This document shows, piece after piece, positions 16,412-25,629 of a stretch of DNA of 53,678 nucleotides (within the stretch, counting starts at the first letter, position 1; each line of letters begins with the position of its first letter). Origin of the DNA: Paludibacteraceae bacterium (GTDB lineage: Bacteria > Bacteroidota > Bacteroidia > Bacteroidales > Paludibacteraceae); contig JAFTSS010000042.1 of assembly GCA_017467185.1 (NCBI GenBank), forward strand, positions 1 through 53,678. Direction: 5' to 3'. A program made the position numbers and the translations under genes. The notes beneath the pieces were generated by a model. The model saw only the letters and a program-made list of their open reading frames with translations, was not told where the DNA came from and did not search any database.

Positions 16412-19384
16412 TTAGAATAGAGTTACGCTAACACCTAACATCACATTCATAATAGAAGGATAAAAACCAGATGCATCAATACCAGGATTCCAAACATCTG
16501 AAGTATTAACGTCTGGATCTATACCTGAATATTTTGTAATTGTAAACAAGTTTTCACCTGTCGCATATAAGCGTAAACTTTGTGCATATTTATTAGGTTT
16601 AAATTTAAATGTATAACCTAATGTAATATTATCTAATTTTATAAAAGAACCATCTTCAAGATAGTAATCTGAGAATTTACCTTGACGATAAACACCAGTG
16701 CCATTAGCAATAGCAATAACATCTTTTTTAAATGTATTCAAACCTTGAGATTTATTTGGACCATACGCCCAACGTTTCACATTAAGAATATCATTACCAT
16801 AATTACCACGGAAGAAGATAGTCAAATCCCAATTTTTATAACGAATAGTATTATTCCAACCATAAGTAAATATTGGTTGAGCGCGACCTATAATTTGCAT
16901 TTTAGTTTTACCATTTTCATCTTTCTCATAAACCAATTTACCATCTGGTGTCATATAGTCTACTTTATAACCATAAAAAATACCGACAGATTCACCCTCT
17001 ACAATTTTTTGAGTATTTACACCTTGAATACCATTTTCACCTACACCACCTGTCAACATTTCAGAATAATTCAATCCAAGTTCAGGATCTGATAATTTAG
17101 TAATTTTATTATCATTGAATGCAATAGTAAAAGTTGAAGCCCATTCCCAATTTTTAGTTTTAACAGGAATACCAGTTATTGCAAGTTCAAGACCTTTACT
17201 TTGAATAGCACCACAGTTTGCTAAAAGTTTATTATATTGATATGGAGGTGTTGGAACATCATATTCCCAAAGCAAATCAACAGTATTACGCAAATAAAGA
17301 TCAATTGATCCAAACAAACGATTTTCAAGAAAAGCATAATCAATACCAAGGTTATATTCAAATTTCTTCTCCCAACGAAGATCAGGGTTAGCATTAGCCG
17401 CTACTTTATAAGTATTAACCCATTCTCCATTATACCAAAATTTACCACCATTAGACAACAACTCAACAGAAGCCAAATCTGAGCCCAAGTTATTACCTGT
17501 AATACCAAAACCAAAACGAAGTTTCAAATCACTAACCCAATCAACATCATCCATAAATGCCTCTTTTTTAATACGCCAACCAGCACTCGCAGCTGGGAAC
17601 CAACCCCATTTATGATTTGCGCCAAAACGAGAAGAACCTTCACGACGAACAGACGCAGAAATCAAATAGCGTTCATCAAAGTTATAATTAGCGCGCACAA
17701 ATGCACCAGCCAATACATTACTATTAGTATATGAACCAATAGTTAATTTTTCTTTGGTAGGGTCACCATCACCCATACTATACCATTTATAACCATCAGT
17801 AGCAAAACCTTGATTAGCCATATCCATACCATCATTAAAGAATTTTTGATATGAGAGACCTGCAACTGCAGTCAAAGAGTGAGCACCCCATTGACCAGCA
17901 TAATCTACAGTAAGTTCATATAATTGATTCAAATTACGACTTGTTGAACGACCAGCACGACCTGCTTCATCCAAATTAGTCAAAAATTTTTGTGAATTAT
18001 ACCAATAATTATTATTATTACCCAACTCATAAGCTGCAAATGCATTAATTTTCAAACCAGATACAGGTTTAATATTAACAGTAGCACGAACCGAACCACG
18101 GAAATAATTACCTGTTTGGAATGATTCTTTTTGATTCATAGAAGCAACCGGGTTACTTTGTCCAGAACCACTTGGGATAAAATAATCATCCTCATCCTCG
18201 CTATTACGAACAGGATAAGTTGGATTTAAAGTTGCACCTTGTTTAAAATCACCACAAAAATATGTGTTCTTATACCACATATACGAAGCATCATATTGAA
18301 GGGTCAACCAACCATTAAGAGCATTTTGATTTGCTGCAAATTTAGCAATAACCTCATCACGACCTGAGTTTTTAGCTACACCTTGAGCATCTTTGAAAGA
18401 CAAAGCCCCACGATAACTAAAGTTTTTTGTTGCACCAGTAATTGCCAAATTGTGATTATGTGTAATAGGAGCTGGATTCATTAATTCTTTCATCCAATTT
18501 GTACTATAAGTTTCACCATTAGGACTTTTATAAATTACAGGTTTGATTTTACCCCCAGACAAAGATTCAAGATTACGATATTCTTCTGCTGTCAACATAC
18601 CAGTAGAACCTTTTGGTGCTGAATATGAAACATACCCTGAATACTCTACATTTGTTGTTCCACATTCAGTTTCACCTGTTTTATCGCCACGTTTAGTAGT
18701 AATAATAATAACACCATTAGTACCACGAGTACCATAGATAGCTGCAGCTGAACCATCTTTCAAAACATCCATAGATGCAATTTCCTCTGGTGCAATATTA
18801 TCAATATTATTTACTGGAATACCATCAACAATATAAAGAGGTGAAGAACCTGTACCTTTTCCTAAAGTAGAAAAACCACGAATTTGAATATTATAACCTG
18901 TAGAAGTAGGGTCACCACCTTGACGGCTAATATTCAAACCTGCAACTTTACCTTGAAGCAAACCAACTGGACTACTCTTTACACCAGCGTTAAAGTCTTC
19001 TGCTTTTACACTTGAAACAGAACCTGTTACTTCTTTTTTCTTTTGTGAACCATAACCCACTGCGACAACTTCGTCCAACAATTGAGCGTCTTCACTCATT
19101 ACTACATTAACAACTTTTTTGCCTTTAAGTGCTACTTCTTGTGTTTGATAACCTACATAACTGATTACCAATGTAGCGTTAGCATCAACTGTGATGGCAT
19201 AATTACCATCGAAGTCGGTGATAGTACCATTGCTTGTACCTTTTTCCAAAATACTTGCACCAATAACCACCTCACCTGTTTGATCTGTTACTGTACCTGT
19301 AACAGTCACACTTTGTGCCATTGCTGTTGCCGAAACGAACAACATCATCAGCATTAGTGCCAAGCCATAGATTTTCTTTAACAT
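16412..19384 (-). CDS. SusC/RagA-family TonB-dependent outer-membrane transporter
   Basis: The 990-residue protein starts with a signal peptide ending near ATAMAQS, then a carboxypeptidase-regulatory-like domain (VTGTVTDQTGEVVIGASI, residues 25-110), the plug (EVVAVGYGSQKKKEVTGSVS; IRGFSTLGKG; VDGIPVNNIDNI) and a C-terminal beta-barrel ending in a hydrophobic aromatic residue (VSVTLF). It imports oligosaccharides or peptides with energy from TonB-ExbBD; an exbBD cluster lies at 31-34 kb. It heads the operon susC-susD-lipoprotein and has a strong promoter at 19488-19518. Confidence 0.97.
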   Translation of the reverse strand: MLKKIYGLALMLMMLFVSATAMAQSVTVTGTVTDQTGEVVIGASILEKGTSNGTITDFDGNYAITVDANATLVISYVGYQTQEVALKGKKVVNVVMSEDAQLLDEVVAVGYGSQKKKEVTGSVSSVKAEDFNAGVKSSPVGLLQGKVAGLNISRQGGDPTSTGYNIQIRGFSTLGKGTGSSPLYIVDGIPVNNIDNIAPEEIASMDVLKDGSAAAIYGTRGTNGVIIITTKRGDKTGETECGTTNVEYSGYVSYSAPKGSTGMLTAEEYRNLESLSGGKIKPVIYKSPNGETYSTNWMKELMNPAPITHNHNLAITGATKNFSYRGALSFKDAQGVAKNSGRDEVIAKFAANQNALNGWLTLQYDASYMWYKNTYFCGDFKQGATLNPTYPVRNSEDEDDYFIPSGSGQSNPVASMNQKESFQTGNYFRGSVRATVNIKPVSGLKINAFAAYELGNNNNYWYNSQKFLTNLDEAGRAGRSTSRNLNQLYELTVDYAGQWGAHSLTAVAGLSYQKFFNDGMDMANQGFATDGYKWYSMGDGDPTKEKLTIGSYTNSNVLAGAFVRANYNFDERYLISASVRREGSSRFGANHKWGWFPAASAGWRIKKEAFMDDVDWVSDLKLRFGFGITGNNLGSDLASVELLSNGGKFWYNGEWVNTYKVAANANPDLRWEKKFEYNLGIDYAFLENRLFGSIDLYLRNTVDLLWEYDVPTPPYQYNKLLANCGAIQSKGLELAITGIPVKTKNWEWASTFTIAFNDNKITKLSDPELGLNYSEMLTGGVGENGIQGVNTQKIVEGESVGIFYGYKVDYMTPDGKLVYEKDENGKTKMQIIGRAQPIFTYGWNNTIRYKNWDLTIFFRGNYGNDILNVKRWAYGPNKSQGLNTFKKDVIAIANGTGVYRQGKFSDYYLEDGSFIKLDNITLGYTFKFKPNKYAQSLRLYATGENLFTITKYSGIDPDVNTSDVWNPGIDASGFYPSIMNVMLGVSVTLF

Positions 19385-19487
19385 AATCTCACTTGTTTAA
19401 GGTTTAATAAATTATAGTTAATTATAAATAATGTATAGTTTACGTATGTACTTATTGTGTATAATACAACATTATACACACAACGTG

Positions 19488-19518
19488 CAAAGTTACACAT
19501 ATTTTATGAATTAAACAA
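19488..19518 (-). promoter_or_regulatory. Promoter of the susC operon
   Basis: Minus-strand TTG (19516-19518), 20 bases, TAACTTTG (19488-19495): an exact Bacteroidota match. The leader is about 100 bases and contains a short dyad GTGTATAAT/ATTATACAC around 19457-19480. No sigma/anti-sigma pair sits upstream, so any regulator is elsewhere. Confidence 0.7.
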
Positions 19519-19583
19519 TTTTTTTCGTGTTTTTTTCGTCTAAAAAAGTTTCACACACCCAACTTGCGATATATCAACAAATT

Positions 19584-19613
19584 AAAAGGCGTAACACAAA
19601 TTGCTACGCCTTT
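19584..19613. terminator. Hairpin between proS and susC
   Basis: AAAGGCGTA/TACGCCTTT with a short loop, flanked by A and T runs. It lies upstream of the susC promoter and past the proS terminator. It may be a backup terminator or the end of a lost gene. Confidence 0.5.
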
Positions 19614-19692
19614 CAATTCGCTCACATTTATAACATTTTTTGATATAAAATATAAGTTTTCTCTATATTTTTTTTGCTTTTTCGTTTTTTTC

Positions 19693-19740
19693 ATAGAAAA
19701 GGCTGTGTCAAAATTTACATTTTAACACAGCCTTTTCTAT
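19693..19740 (-). terminator. Terminator of proS
   Basis: A perfect 16-bp inverted repeat ATAGAAAAGGCTGTGT/ACACAGCCTTTTCTAT, 18 bases past the proS stop, followed on the minus strand by a T/A-rich tail. Confidence 0.8.
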
Positions 19741-19758
19741 AATTTATATGCACGATAA

Positions 19759-21240
19759 TCAATATGCACGAGCAAACAAAACTCGACGTGCTGATGGACG
19801 TCCTGTCACCATACATACACCTGGAGTTGTGTCGCCATCCAAAGGAATACAACGAATAGTTGCTTTTGTCTCTTGTTTAATAAGTTCCTCTGTTTCAGGA
19901 GTACCATCCCAGTGAGCAGAGATAAAACCACCTTTTTCGATTTCTACTTTGAATTCGTCATAAGAATTAACTTCGCGAGTAACTGATGCACGATAATCTA
20001 ATGCTTTTTGGAATATATTAGCTTGAATATCGTTCAAAAGTTCTTTAATATACTGAGCCACACCTTCGTAAGCAACAGATGTTTTCTCGAGTTTATCGCG
20101 ACGCATAATTTCAACCATGCCATTTTCGAGGTCGCGAGCACCAAGTACAACGCGCACAGGCACACCTTTTAATTCGTATTCAGAGAATTTCCAACCTGGT
20201 TTTTTATTATCAGCATTATCGTATTTAACGCTTACGCCTAACGCTTTCAATTCTTTAACGAGAGCATCGGCTTTTTCGTTAATCATAGCCAATTGATCAT
20301 CGCCTTTGTAAATAGGCACAATGACAACTTGGAATGGTGCAAGAGCTGGAGGCAATACAAGACCATTATTGTCGGAGTGAGCCATAATGAGCGCACCCAT
20401 CAAACGAGTTGAAACGCCCCATGAAGTAGCCCATACATAGTCGAGTTTATTCTCTTTTGTAACGAATTGTACGTCAAATGCTTTAGCAAAATTTTGTCCA
20501 AGGAAGTGAGATGTACCTGCTTGGAGTGCTTTACCATCTTGCATCATTGCCTCGATACAGAATGTCTCGACCGCACCTGCAAAACGTTCGTTAGCCGATT
20601 TGATACCTTTAACTACTGGCACAGCCATATATTTCTCAGCAAATTCAGCATATACGTCAAGCATTTTACGTGCTTCTTCGAGTGCTTCTTCTTCAGTTGC
20701 GTGAGCTGTGTGACCTTCTTGCCACAAGAATTCGGCGGTACGCAAGAACAAACGAGTACGCATCTCCCAACGCATTACGTTAGCCCATTGGTTACACAAA
20801 ATTGGAAGGTCGCGATAAGATTGAATCCAATTTTTATATGTATTCCAAATAATTGTTTCTGATGTAGGACGAATAATCAACTCCTCTTCGAGACGAGCTT
20901 CTGGGTCAACCACAACACCTTTTCCCTCTTCGCTATTTTTAAGACGATAGTGTGTAACCACGGCACACTCTTTAGCAAATCCTTCTACGTGGTCAGCCTC
21001 GCGACTAAGGAATGATTTTGGTATCAACAATGGGAAATAGGCATTAACGTGACCTGTTTCTTTAAACATATCGTCAAGTTGACGTTGAATTTTTTCCCAA
21101 ATAGCATAACCGTATGGTTTGATAACCATACAACCACGCACTGCTGAATTTTCAGCCAAATCAGCCTTTACAACCAAATCATTATACCATTGTGAGTAAT
21201 TTTCCTCACGTGGTGTCAATTCTTTTAACTCTTTTGCCAT
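19759..21240 (-). CDS. proS: Proline--tRNA ligase (eukaryote-like ProS3 type)
   Basis: This class II synthetase charges tRNA-Pro. The 493-residue chain lacks the long editing insertion and starts [20 protein letters not shown], as in the ProS3/eukaryote-like class. Class II motifs are visible: motif 2 [25 protein letters not shown] region, RPTSETIIW before it, and motif 3 within [20 protein letters not shown]. The C-terminal anticodon domain begins near [10 protein letters not shown], and the end is [16 protein letters not shown]. It follows the DUF4296 cluster after about 100 bases of minisatellite-like spacer. Confidence 0.96.
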   Translation of the reverse strand: MAKELKELTPREENYSQWYNDLVVKADLAENSAVRGCMVIKPYGYAIWEKIQRQLDDMFKETGHVNAYFPLLIPKSFLSREADHVEGFAKECAVVTHYRLKNSEEGKGVVVDPEARLEEELIIRPTSETIIWNTYKNWIQSYRDLPILCNQWANVMRWEMRTRLFLRTAEFLWQEGHTAHATEEEALEEARKMLDVYAEFAEKYMAVPVVKGIKSANERFAGAVETFCIEAMMQDGKALQAGTSHFLGQNFAKAFDVQFVTKENKLDYVWATSWGVSTRLMGALIMAHSDNNGLVLPPALAPFQVVIVPIYKGDDQLAMINEKADALVKELKALGVSVKYDNADNKKPGWKFSEYELKGVPVRVVLGARDLENGMVEIMRRDKLEKTSVAYEGVAQYIKELLNDIQANIFQKALDYRASVTREVNSYDEFKVEIEKGGFISAHWDGTPETEELIKQETKATIRCIPLDGDTTPGVCMVTGRPSARRVLFARAY

Positions 21241-21343
21241 TTTTTGTTAGATTTTTAGATATTAGACACGAGATACAAGACAAAAAAACTAAATTCGACA
21301 CTTTCTATGTCTTTTGTCTTGTGTCTATTGTATTACATCTATT

Positions 21344-21667
21344 TTATATTTCAATTACTTTTGTTTCTTCTTTAATACGGAATTCAGAGAGCGAAAGGTT
21401 TTGCCAAAGCAATAAACGACCTTCATAACCAAGAACAAGAGCATCACTCACCAAATCAAGCACAGAAACACCAATCTCACGTTTTGACAAATCTATATCA
21501 GTGGTTATCAAACCATTATAAAAAGAAGTAGAAGATGGTTCGACCTGCAAATCGGTAATACAAACCATACGACGAACACGACCATTATCGTCACGCTCAA
21601 TCATAAGGTTGTTTTCTATTGTATTAGAATCAACCAATACCTTATTTGCAGCTATACGAGATTTCAT
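21344..21667 (-). CDS. Conserved Bacteroidales protein of unknown function
   Basis: About 107 residues from ATG 21667 (MKSRIAANKVLVDSN), which overlaps the upstream DUF4296 stop by ATGA; an in-frame GTG at 21676 is the alternative start. Sequence such as MVCITDLQVEPSSTSFYNGL, LDLVSDALVLGYEGRLLLWQ and LSLSEFRIKEETKVIEI has no motif I recognise. No signal or membrane segment. Tight coupling with the DUF4296 lipoprotein and lspA suggests a shared role in the envelope, but that is only context. Confidence 0.75.
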   Translation of the reverse strand: MKSRIAANKVLVDSNTIENNLMIERDDNGRVRRMVCITDLQVEPSSTSFYNGLITTDIDLSKREIGVSVLDLVSDALVLGYEGRLLLWQNLSLSEFRIKEETKVIEI

Positions 21668-22536
21668 ATTTTCCACCTATTCTTGACAGTAAAGGCTTCA
21701 GATTTATACTCTTTCCCCGACAAAGAATCTCTAATCTCCTTTATTTTATTTTTTAAGTCTCGGTTTATCGGATAAAGTTTTTTATTATAAACTCTATTTA
21801 ATTCAATACTATCTATCTCTATAGTCTCTATTGTTCGTGCAGAATCCACTATCTCAATAAATAGACTATCTAAATCTCTTGCATCAGAAAAAACTTGATT
21901 AAAACGATAGCGACGACAAATGGAGTCAGCCAGTGAAACATATTGTAGTGTATCGACAACAGAATCAGAATAATGAAAAACTAAACGCGTAGTAAATTGC
22001 ACAGAATCTGGTGCATAAGCTCGCATTTTTAAATAAAATTGCAAAGACTCTGATTTATAAAAATAACTGGTATCGGTTATTGCAAAATGCAAAGAATCTA
22101 TTGGCAAAATACTATCTTCATCCAATTGAAAAGAATTTTCAACATACCAATGCCATAAATCGAATGTTTCAAGAGAATCTTCCAACGTAGGTTTCATATC
22201 GGGATGAAATTCATACGCCTCTACCCTCGTCTGTAATGCCGCAGCCTCTTTTTTTACATCATCATAAATGGCTATCAATTCTTTGGGATGACGAGAATAC
22301 CAATCTAATGATTTATCAAATTGCTCTTTTGTAGTATTATGTTTTTCAAAAACAGTGTTGTAATACTCTTGTTTCTCTATACGTTTTGCACCTGAATCCA
22401 AAATTTTCATAGACGCTTCAGCTACATGAACATCAAGTAATAGATTAACCATATCGTCATGTGACAACACTCCCCACGGACGTCCACATCCCGATAATAA
22501 TATCAACAACAATACATATAATACTCTATTTTTCAT
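21664..22536 (-). CDS. DUF4296 lipoprotein
   Basis: The 290-residue protein has a lipoprotein signal MKNRVLYVLLLILLSGC. The DUF4296 domain follows (MVNLLLDVHVAEASM, about residues 29-43; YYNTVFEKHNTTKEQFDKSL; WYSRHPKELIAIYDDV). The C-terminal 160 residues are acidic and Asp/Ser-rich. Function unknown. Gene order DksA-like - lspA - DUF4296 is common in Bacteroidales. A CATCTCGTGTCT minisatellite separates it from lspA. Confidence 0.85.
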   Translation of the reverse strand: MKNRVLYVLLLILLSGCGRPWGVLSHDDMVNLLLDVHVAEASMKILDSGAKRIEKQEYYNTVFEKHNTTKEQFDKSLDWYSRHPKELIAIYDDVKKEAAALQTRVEAYEFHPDMKPTLEDSLETFDLWHWYVENSFQLDEDSILPIDSLHFAITDTSYFYKSESLQFYLKMRAYAPDSVQFTTRLVFHYSDSVVDTLQYVSLADSICRRYRFNQVFSDARDLDSLFIEIVDSARTIETIEIDSIELNRVYNKKLYPINRDLKNKIKEIRDSLSGKEYKSEAFTVKNRWKI

Positions 22537-22544
22537 ATCTCATG

Positions 22545-22640
22545 TTCCATTTCTCACATCTCGTGTCTCATGTCTCACATCTCATGTCTCACATCTCGTG
22601 TCTCATGTCTCAAATCTCGTGTCTCACATCTCGTGTCTCT
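22545..22640. repeat. CTCATGTCTCACATCTCGTG minisatellite
   Basis: About eight imperfect units of 10-12 bases (TCTCATGTCTCACA, TCTCGTGTCTCA) fill the lspA-DUF4296 gap and the end of lspA. Several spacers in the window hold arrays of this sort, each with its own unit. Confidence 0.8.
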
Positions 22641-23241
22641 TTGTATATTTTTCTATTGTATCATTGAAATCTTTATGATAAAAGATAATCAATATGAAAA
22701 TTGCTACAGTAATATAACTATCAGCAAGATTAAATATTGGACTAAAAAATATTTCACCACCTAACAATGGCATCCAATCAGGAAAGGTAAACAATGGAAA
22801 ATAGAACATATCCACCACTTTACCCATAAACCAAGGCGCATACCCCACTGCAGGCATAAACTCAGCAGTTGTAAAATAAGTACTTTCAGAGAAAATCACA
22901 CCATAACACACACAATCTATAATATTACCAACTGCACCTGCCAAAATCAAAGTTATAACAATTTGATAACCCAATTTATAGCCGTCTTTCATCAACTTAA
23001 TCAAATACCATATTACAGCACCAGAAACAACGATACGGAAAATTGTTAAAAACAATTTACTACCAAGCTCCCAACCAAATGCCATTCCTGGATTTTCAAC
23101 AAATAATATTTGAAACCAATCAAATACACGCACACTCTCACCCAACGTAAAATTGAGTTTCACATAAAACTTCAACCATTGGTCCGCAACAATTGCCACC
23201 AATAACACTATCAGTGGCAAATATTTTTTTAAACTCGACAT
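22624..23241 (-). CDS. lspA: Lipoprotein signal peptidase (signal peptidase II)
   Basis: This inner-membrane aspartyl protease removes signal peptides from lipid-modified prolipoproteins. The 205-residue chain has four membrane segments and the family blocks DQWLKFYVKLNF, NPGMAFGW, AGAVGNIIDCVCYGVI (first catalytic Asp in NIID) and FNLADSYITVAIF (second Asp). The insertion with FPLFTFPDWMPLLGGE is typical of Bacteroidota. The window encodes several lipoproteins that would need it. Confidence 0.95.
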   Translation of the reverse strand: MSSLKKYLPLIVLLVAIVADQWLKFYVKLNFTLGESVRVFDWFQILFVENPGMAFGWELGSKLFLTIFRIVVSGAVIWYLIKLMKDGYKLGYQIVITLILAGAVGNIIDCVCYGVIFSESTYFTTAEFMPAVGYAPWFMGKVVDMFYFPLFTFPDWMPLLGGEIFFSPIFNLADSYITVAIFILIIFYHKDFNDTIEKYTKRHEM

Positions 23242-23327
23242 CCCTATTATTTTTTAGTCAAAAGTCGTAAGTCAAAAGCCGTAAGACAAACAGTACTCAT
23301 GTCTTACTACTTGCGACTTACTACTTA

Positions 23328-23705
23328 TTACTTCTGTTTGTTTTTAGCTTCGATACTCAACGTAGCATGAGGTACTGCACGAAGGCGTTCTTTTGGTATC
23401 AATTTGCCTGTTTCGCGACAAATACCATACGTTTTGTTCTCAATACGAATAAGAGCTGCTTGAAGGTGTTGAATAAACTTCATTTGGCGTTGCGCCAACT
23501 GACCATGAGCCTCTTTTGCCAATGTCAAAGCACCCTCTTCGAGTGTTTTGAATGTTGGCGATGTATCGTTTACATCATTACCATCGGCATTACTTACAAC
23601 ACTACGCAACTCGTCATATTCTTTCTGAGCTTTAGCTAATTTTTCTAATATTATTGCTTTGAATTCTTCTAATTCAGCATCTGAATAACGTGTCTTTTCT
23701 GCCAT
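23328..23705 (-). CDS. TraR/DksA-family protein with degenerate zinc site
   Basis: The 125-residue protein has the DksA coiled-coil (about residues 8-85, with SNADGNDVNDTSPTFKTLEEG at the tip) and the C-terminal signature YGICRETGKLIPKERLRAVP followed by HATLSIEAK. In classical DksA four Cys bind zinc. Here only one remains; the others are Thr, Ser and Ala. Cys-poor forms are usual in Bacteroidota, so this is not decay. It probably binds RNA polymerase in the secondary channel. It heads the lspA cluster. Confidence 0.88.
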   Translation of the reverse strand: MAEKTRYSDAELEEFKAIILEKLAKAQKEYDELRSVVSNADGNDVNDTSPTFKTLEEGALTLAKEAHGQLAQRQMKFIQHLQAALIRIENKTYGICRETGKLIPKERLRAVPHATLSIEAKNKQK

Positions 23706-23739
23706 AGTATCAAAAATTAAAAGGTTAGTATTATTTATT

Positions 23740-23800
23740 AGTAGTAAGTAGTAAGTAGTAAGTAATAAGTAATAAGTAGTAAGTAGTAAGAAGTAAGATT
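23740..23800. repeat. AGTAGTAAGTAGTAAG minisatellite
   Basis: Units AGTAGTA and AGTAATA repeat for about 60 bases between mlaF and the DksA-like gene. A related inverted form (ACTTACTACTTATTACTT) lies at about 23307-23336. Confidence 0.75.
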
Positions 23801-23837
23801 AATAGAAATAAAACTTTTAAATTCTTACGACTTACGA

Positions 23838-24602
23838 CTATTTATTATTTACTGCTTTGCGTACATTCTTAAACAAATCCGATGCAAAAACAAAATCGTT
23901 TAATGATTTATTATCAGAGGTAAATATATCGTCTTTCGATCCTTCCCATGCTTTATGCCCTTTTTCAATAAGAATAATATGCGCTCCAGTCTCCATTATA
24001 GAATTCATATCATGGGTATTGACAATAGTTGTGATATTATACTCTTCTGTAATCTCTTCTATCAATTTGTCTATAACCAGCGATGTTACAGGGTCGAGAC
24101 CCGAGTTAGGCTCATCGCAAAACAAATATTTAGGGTTCAAAGCAATGGCACGTGCAATAGCCACACGTTTTTGCATACCTCCACTAATCTCGCCAGGATA
24201 CAAACCAAATTTCTCAGGCATAAGATTTACGCGTGTAAGACAAAACTTAGCTCTCTCCTCCATCTCTTTACGTGTCATCTTTGCGAACATCTCAAGCGGA
24301 AACATCACATTACCCAATACTGTCAACGAATCAAACAATGCCGATCCTTGAAACAACATACCGACTTCTTGACGCAACCGCTTAACCTCACGCCCCGACA
24401 TATCAACCAAATTGCGTCCGTCATACAACACTTGTCCCTCTTCTGGACGAAAAAGTCCGATTATTGACTTCATCAACACCGTCTTACCCGAACCACTTTG
24501 TCCTATAATCTGATTAACCTTTCCACTCAAAAATTGAGCAGAAATGTCTTCTAATATCTTCTTTCCGTCAAACGACTTATGTAAATTCTTAACTTCAATC
24601 AT
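23838..24602 (-). CDS. mlaF: ABC transporter ATP-binding protein, MlaF-like
   Basis: The 254-residue protein from ATG 24602 (MIEVKNLHKSFDGKKILEDI) has Walker A GQSGSGKTVLMKS, signature SGGMQKRVAIARAIA, Walker B KYLFCDEPNSGLDP and the switch His in VNTHDMNSI. The PNSGLDP form and the MlaE partner upstream point to the Mla phospholipid-transport ATPase. An in-frame extension to 24638 would add MCILHFELCIGK, a translation of the minisatellite, so it is rejected. The pair mlaE-mlaF is separated by about 60 bases. No mlaD/MCE gene is in the window. Confidence 0.88.
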   Translation of the reverse strand: MIEVKNLHKSFDGKKILEDISAQFLSGKVNQIIGQSGSGKTVLMKSIIGLFRPEEGQVLYDGRNLVDMSGREVKRLRQEVGMLFQGSALFDSLTVLGNVMFPLEMFAKMTRKEMEERAKFCLTRVNLMPEKFGLYPGEISGGMQKRVAIARAIALNPKYLFCDEPNSGLDPVTSLVIDKLIEEITEEYNITTIVNTHDMNSIMETGAHIILIEKGHKAWEGSKDDIFTSDNKSLNDFVFASDLFKNVRKAVNNK

Positions 24603-24663
24603 TTTCCCAATGCACAATTCAAAATGCAAAATGCACAATTATAAATAAAATCACTCCTAACTA

Positions 24664-25410
24664 TTATGTGAGCATAATTTTAGTCAACACCACGTCAGCC
24701 AACAACATAATCACACTACTATTCACCACAGCATGAGTACTTGCGCGACCTACCGCTAAAGCTCCACCGTAAGCATAATATCCATAAAACGAAGATACAG
24801 ATGAGATAATAAATCCAAAGAACAACGACTTAATTACACCTTGAGTAAAATAGAATGGAATAAATGCGTACTGAATACCATAAATATAATCGCTCATCGT
24901 AATCAAATCAGTGAATTGAGCCACACCTGCACCACCTAACAAACCTAATGCCACACAGAATGTAACCAACACAGGCATAAACAATACAAGTCCTAACACT
25001 TTTGGCAATATCAAATAGTTAGCCGAGTTCACACCCATTATTTCCATTGCGTCAATCTGTTCTGAAACGCGCATAGAGCCAATCTCAGAAGCAATATTCG
25101 ACCCCACCTTACCTGCCAACAAAAGACACATAATCGTTGACGAGAACTCCAACAAATAGGTATCGCGCAACATCAAGCCTGTAGTATAGCGTGGCAACAT
25201 CGGATTCTCGGTATTTAACACCACCTGCATAGTCATAATCACACCCATAAACACCGAAATTATCAATATAATACCCACTGAATCTACACCCAATTTCACC
25301 ATCTCTGTTGGCACTTGTTTGAGCACCATACGCCAATTGTCAGGACGAGAAAAAGTTTTTCTCATCAACAAACAATATTCTCCAACTTCCTTAAAAAACG
25401 ATTTTAGCAT
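24664..25410 (-). CDS. mlaE: ABC transporter permease, MlaE family
   Basis: The 248-residue membrane protein has about five membrane segments and the MlaE blocks GVDSVGIILIISVFMGVIM, GLMLRDTYLLEFSSTIMCLL, GKVGSNIASEIGSMRVSEQI (family hallmark) and DAMEIMGVNSANYLILPKV. MlaE permeases work with MlaF to move phospholipids between the two membranes. It is followed by mlaF and has a promoter at 25559-25589. Confidence 0.9.
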   Translation of the reverse strand: MLKSFFKEVGEYCLLMRKTFSRPDNWRMVLKQVPTEMVKLGVDSVGIILIISVFMGVIMTMQVVLNTENPMLPRYTTGLMLRDTYLLEFSSTIMCLLLAGKVGSNIASEIGSMRVSEQIDAMEIMGVNSANYLILPKVLGLVLFMPVLVTFCVALGLLGGAGVAQFTDLITMSDYIYGIQYAFIPFYFTQGVIKSLFFGFIISSVSSFYGYYAYGGALAVGRASTHAVVNSSVIMLLADVVLTKIMLT

Positions 25411-25558
25411 TTTTATTAGACTATTAGTCGCGAGTAGCGAGATGTGAGACTTACTCGCTTCGCTCGTTTATTATTTTATAAAACAGTAAGACATCCGAAC
25501 AGAAAGATTATTTATCTAATATCTCGTGTCTAACATCTCGTATCTAATATTTAATTTG

Positions 25559-25589
25559 CAAAGATACAAAAATTATGCATAACAAACAA
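25559..25589 (-). promoter_or_regulatory. Promoter of mlaE-mlaF
   Basis: Minus-strand TTG (25587-25589), 20 bases, TATCTTTG (25559-25566). It lies between the DGR reverse transcriptase stop and mlaE, and marks the end of the DGR unit. Confidence 0.6.
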
Positions 25590-25629
25590 CAGATGAGTTA
25601 TATTTTTTCACTATTTTTGTCGATTTATC

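Noticed and set aside
22545-22640. CRISPR-like array
   Set aside because: Repeats are short, imperfect and contiguous with no unique spacers, and no cas genes are nearby. The same applies to the other minisatellites.
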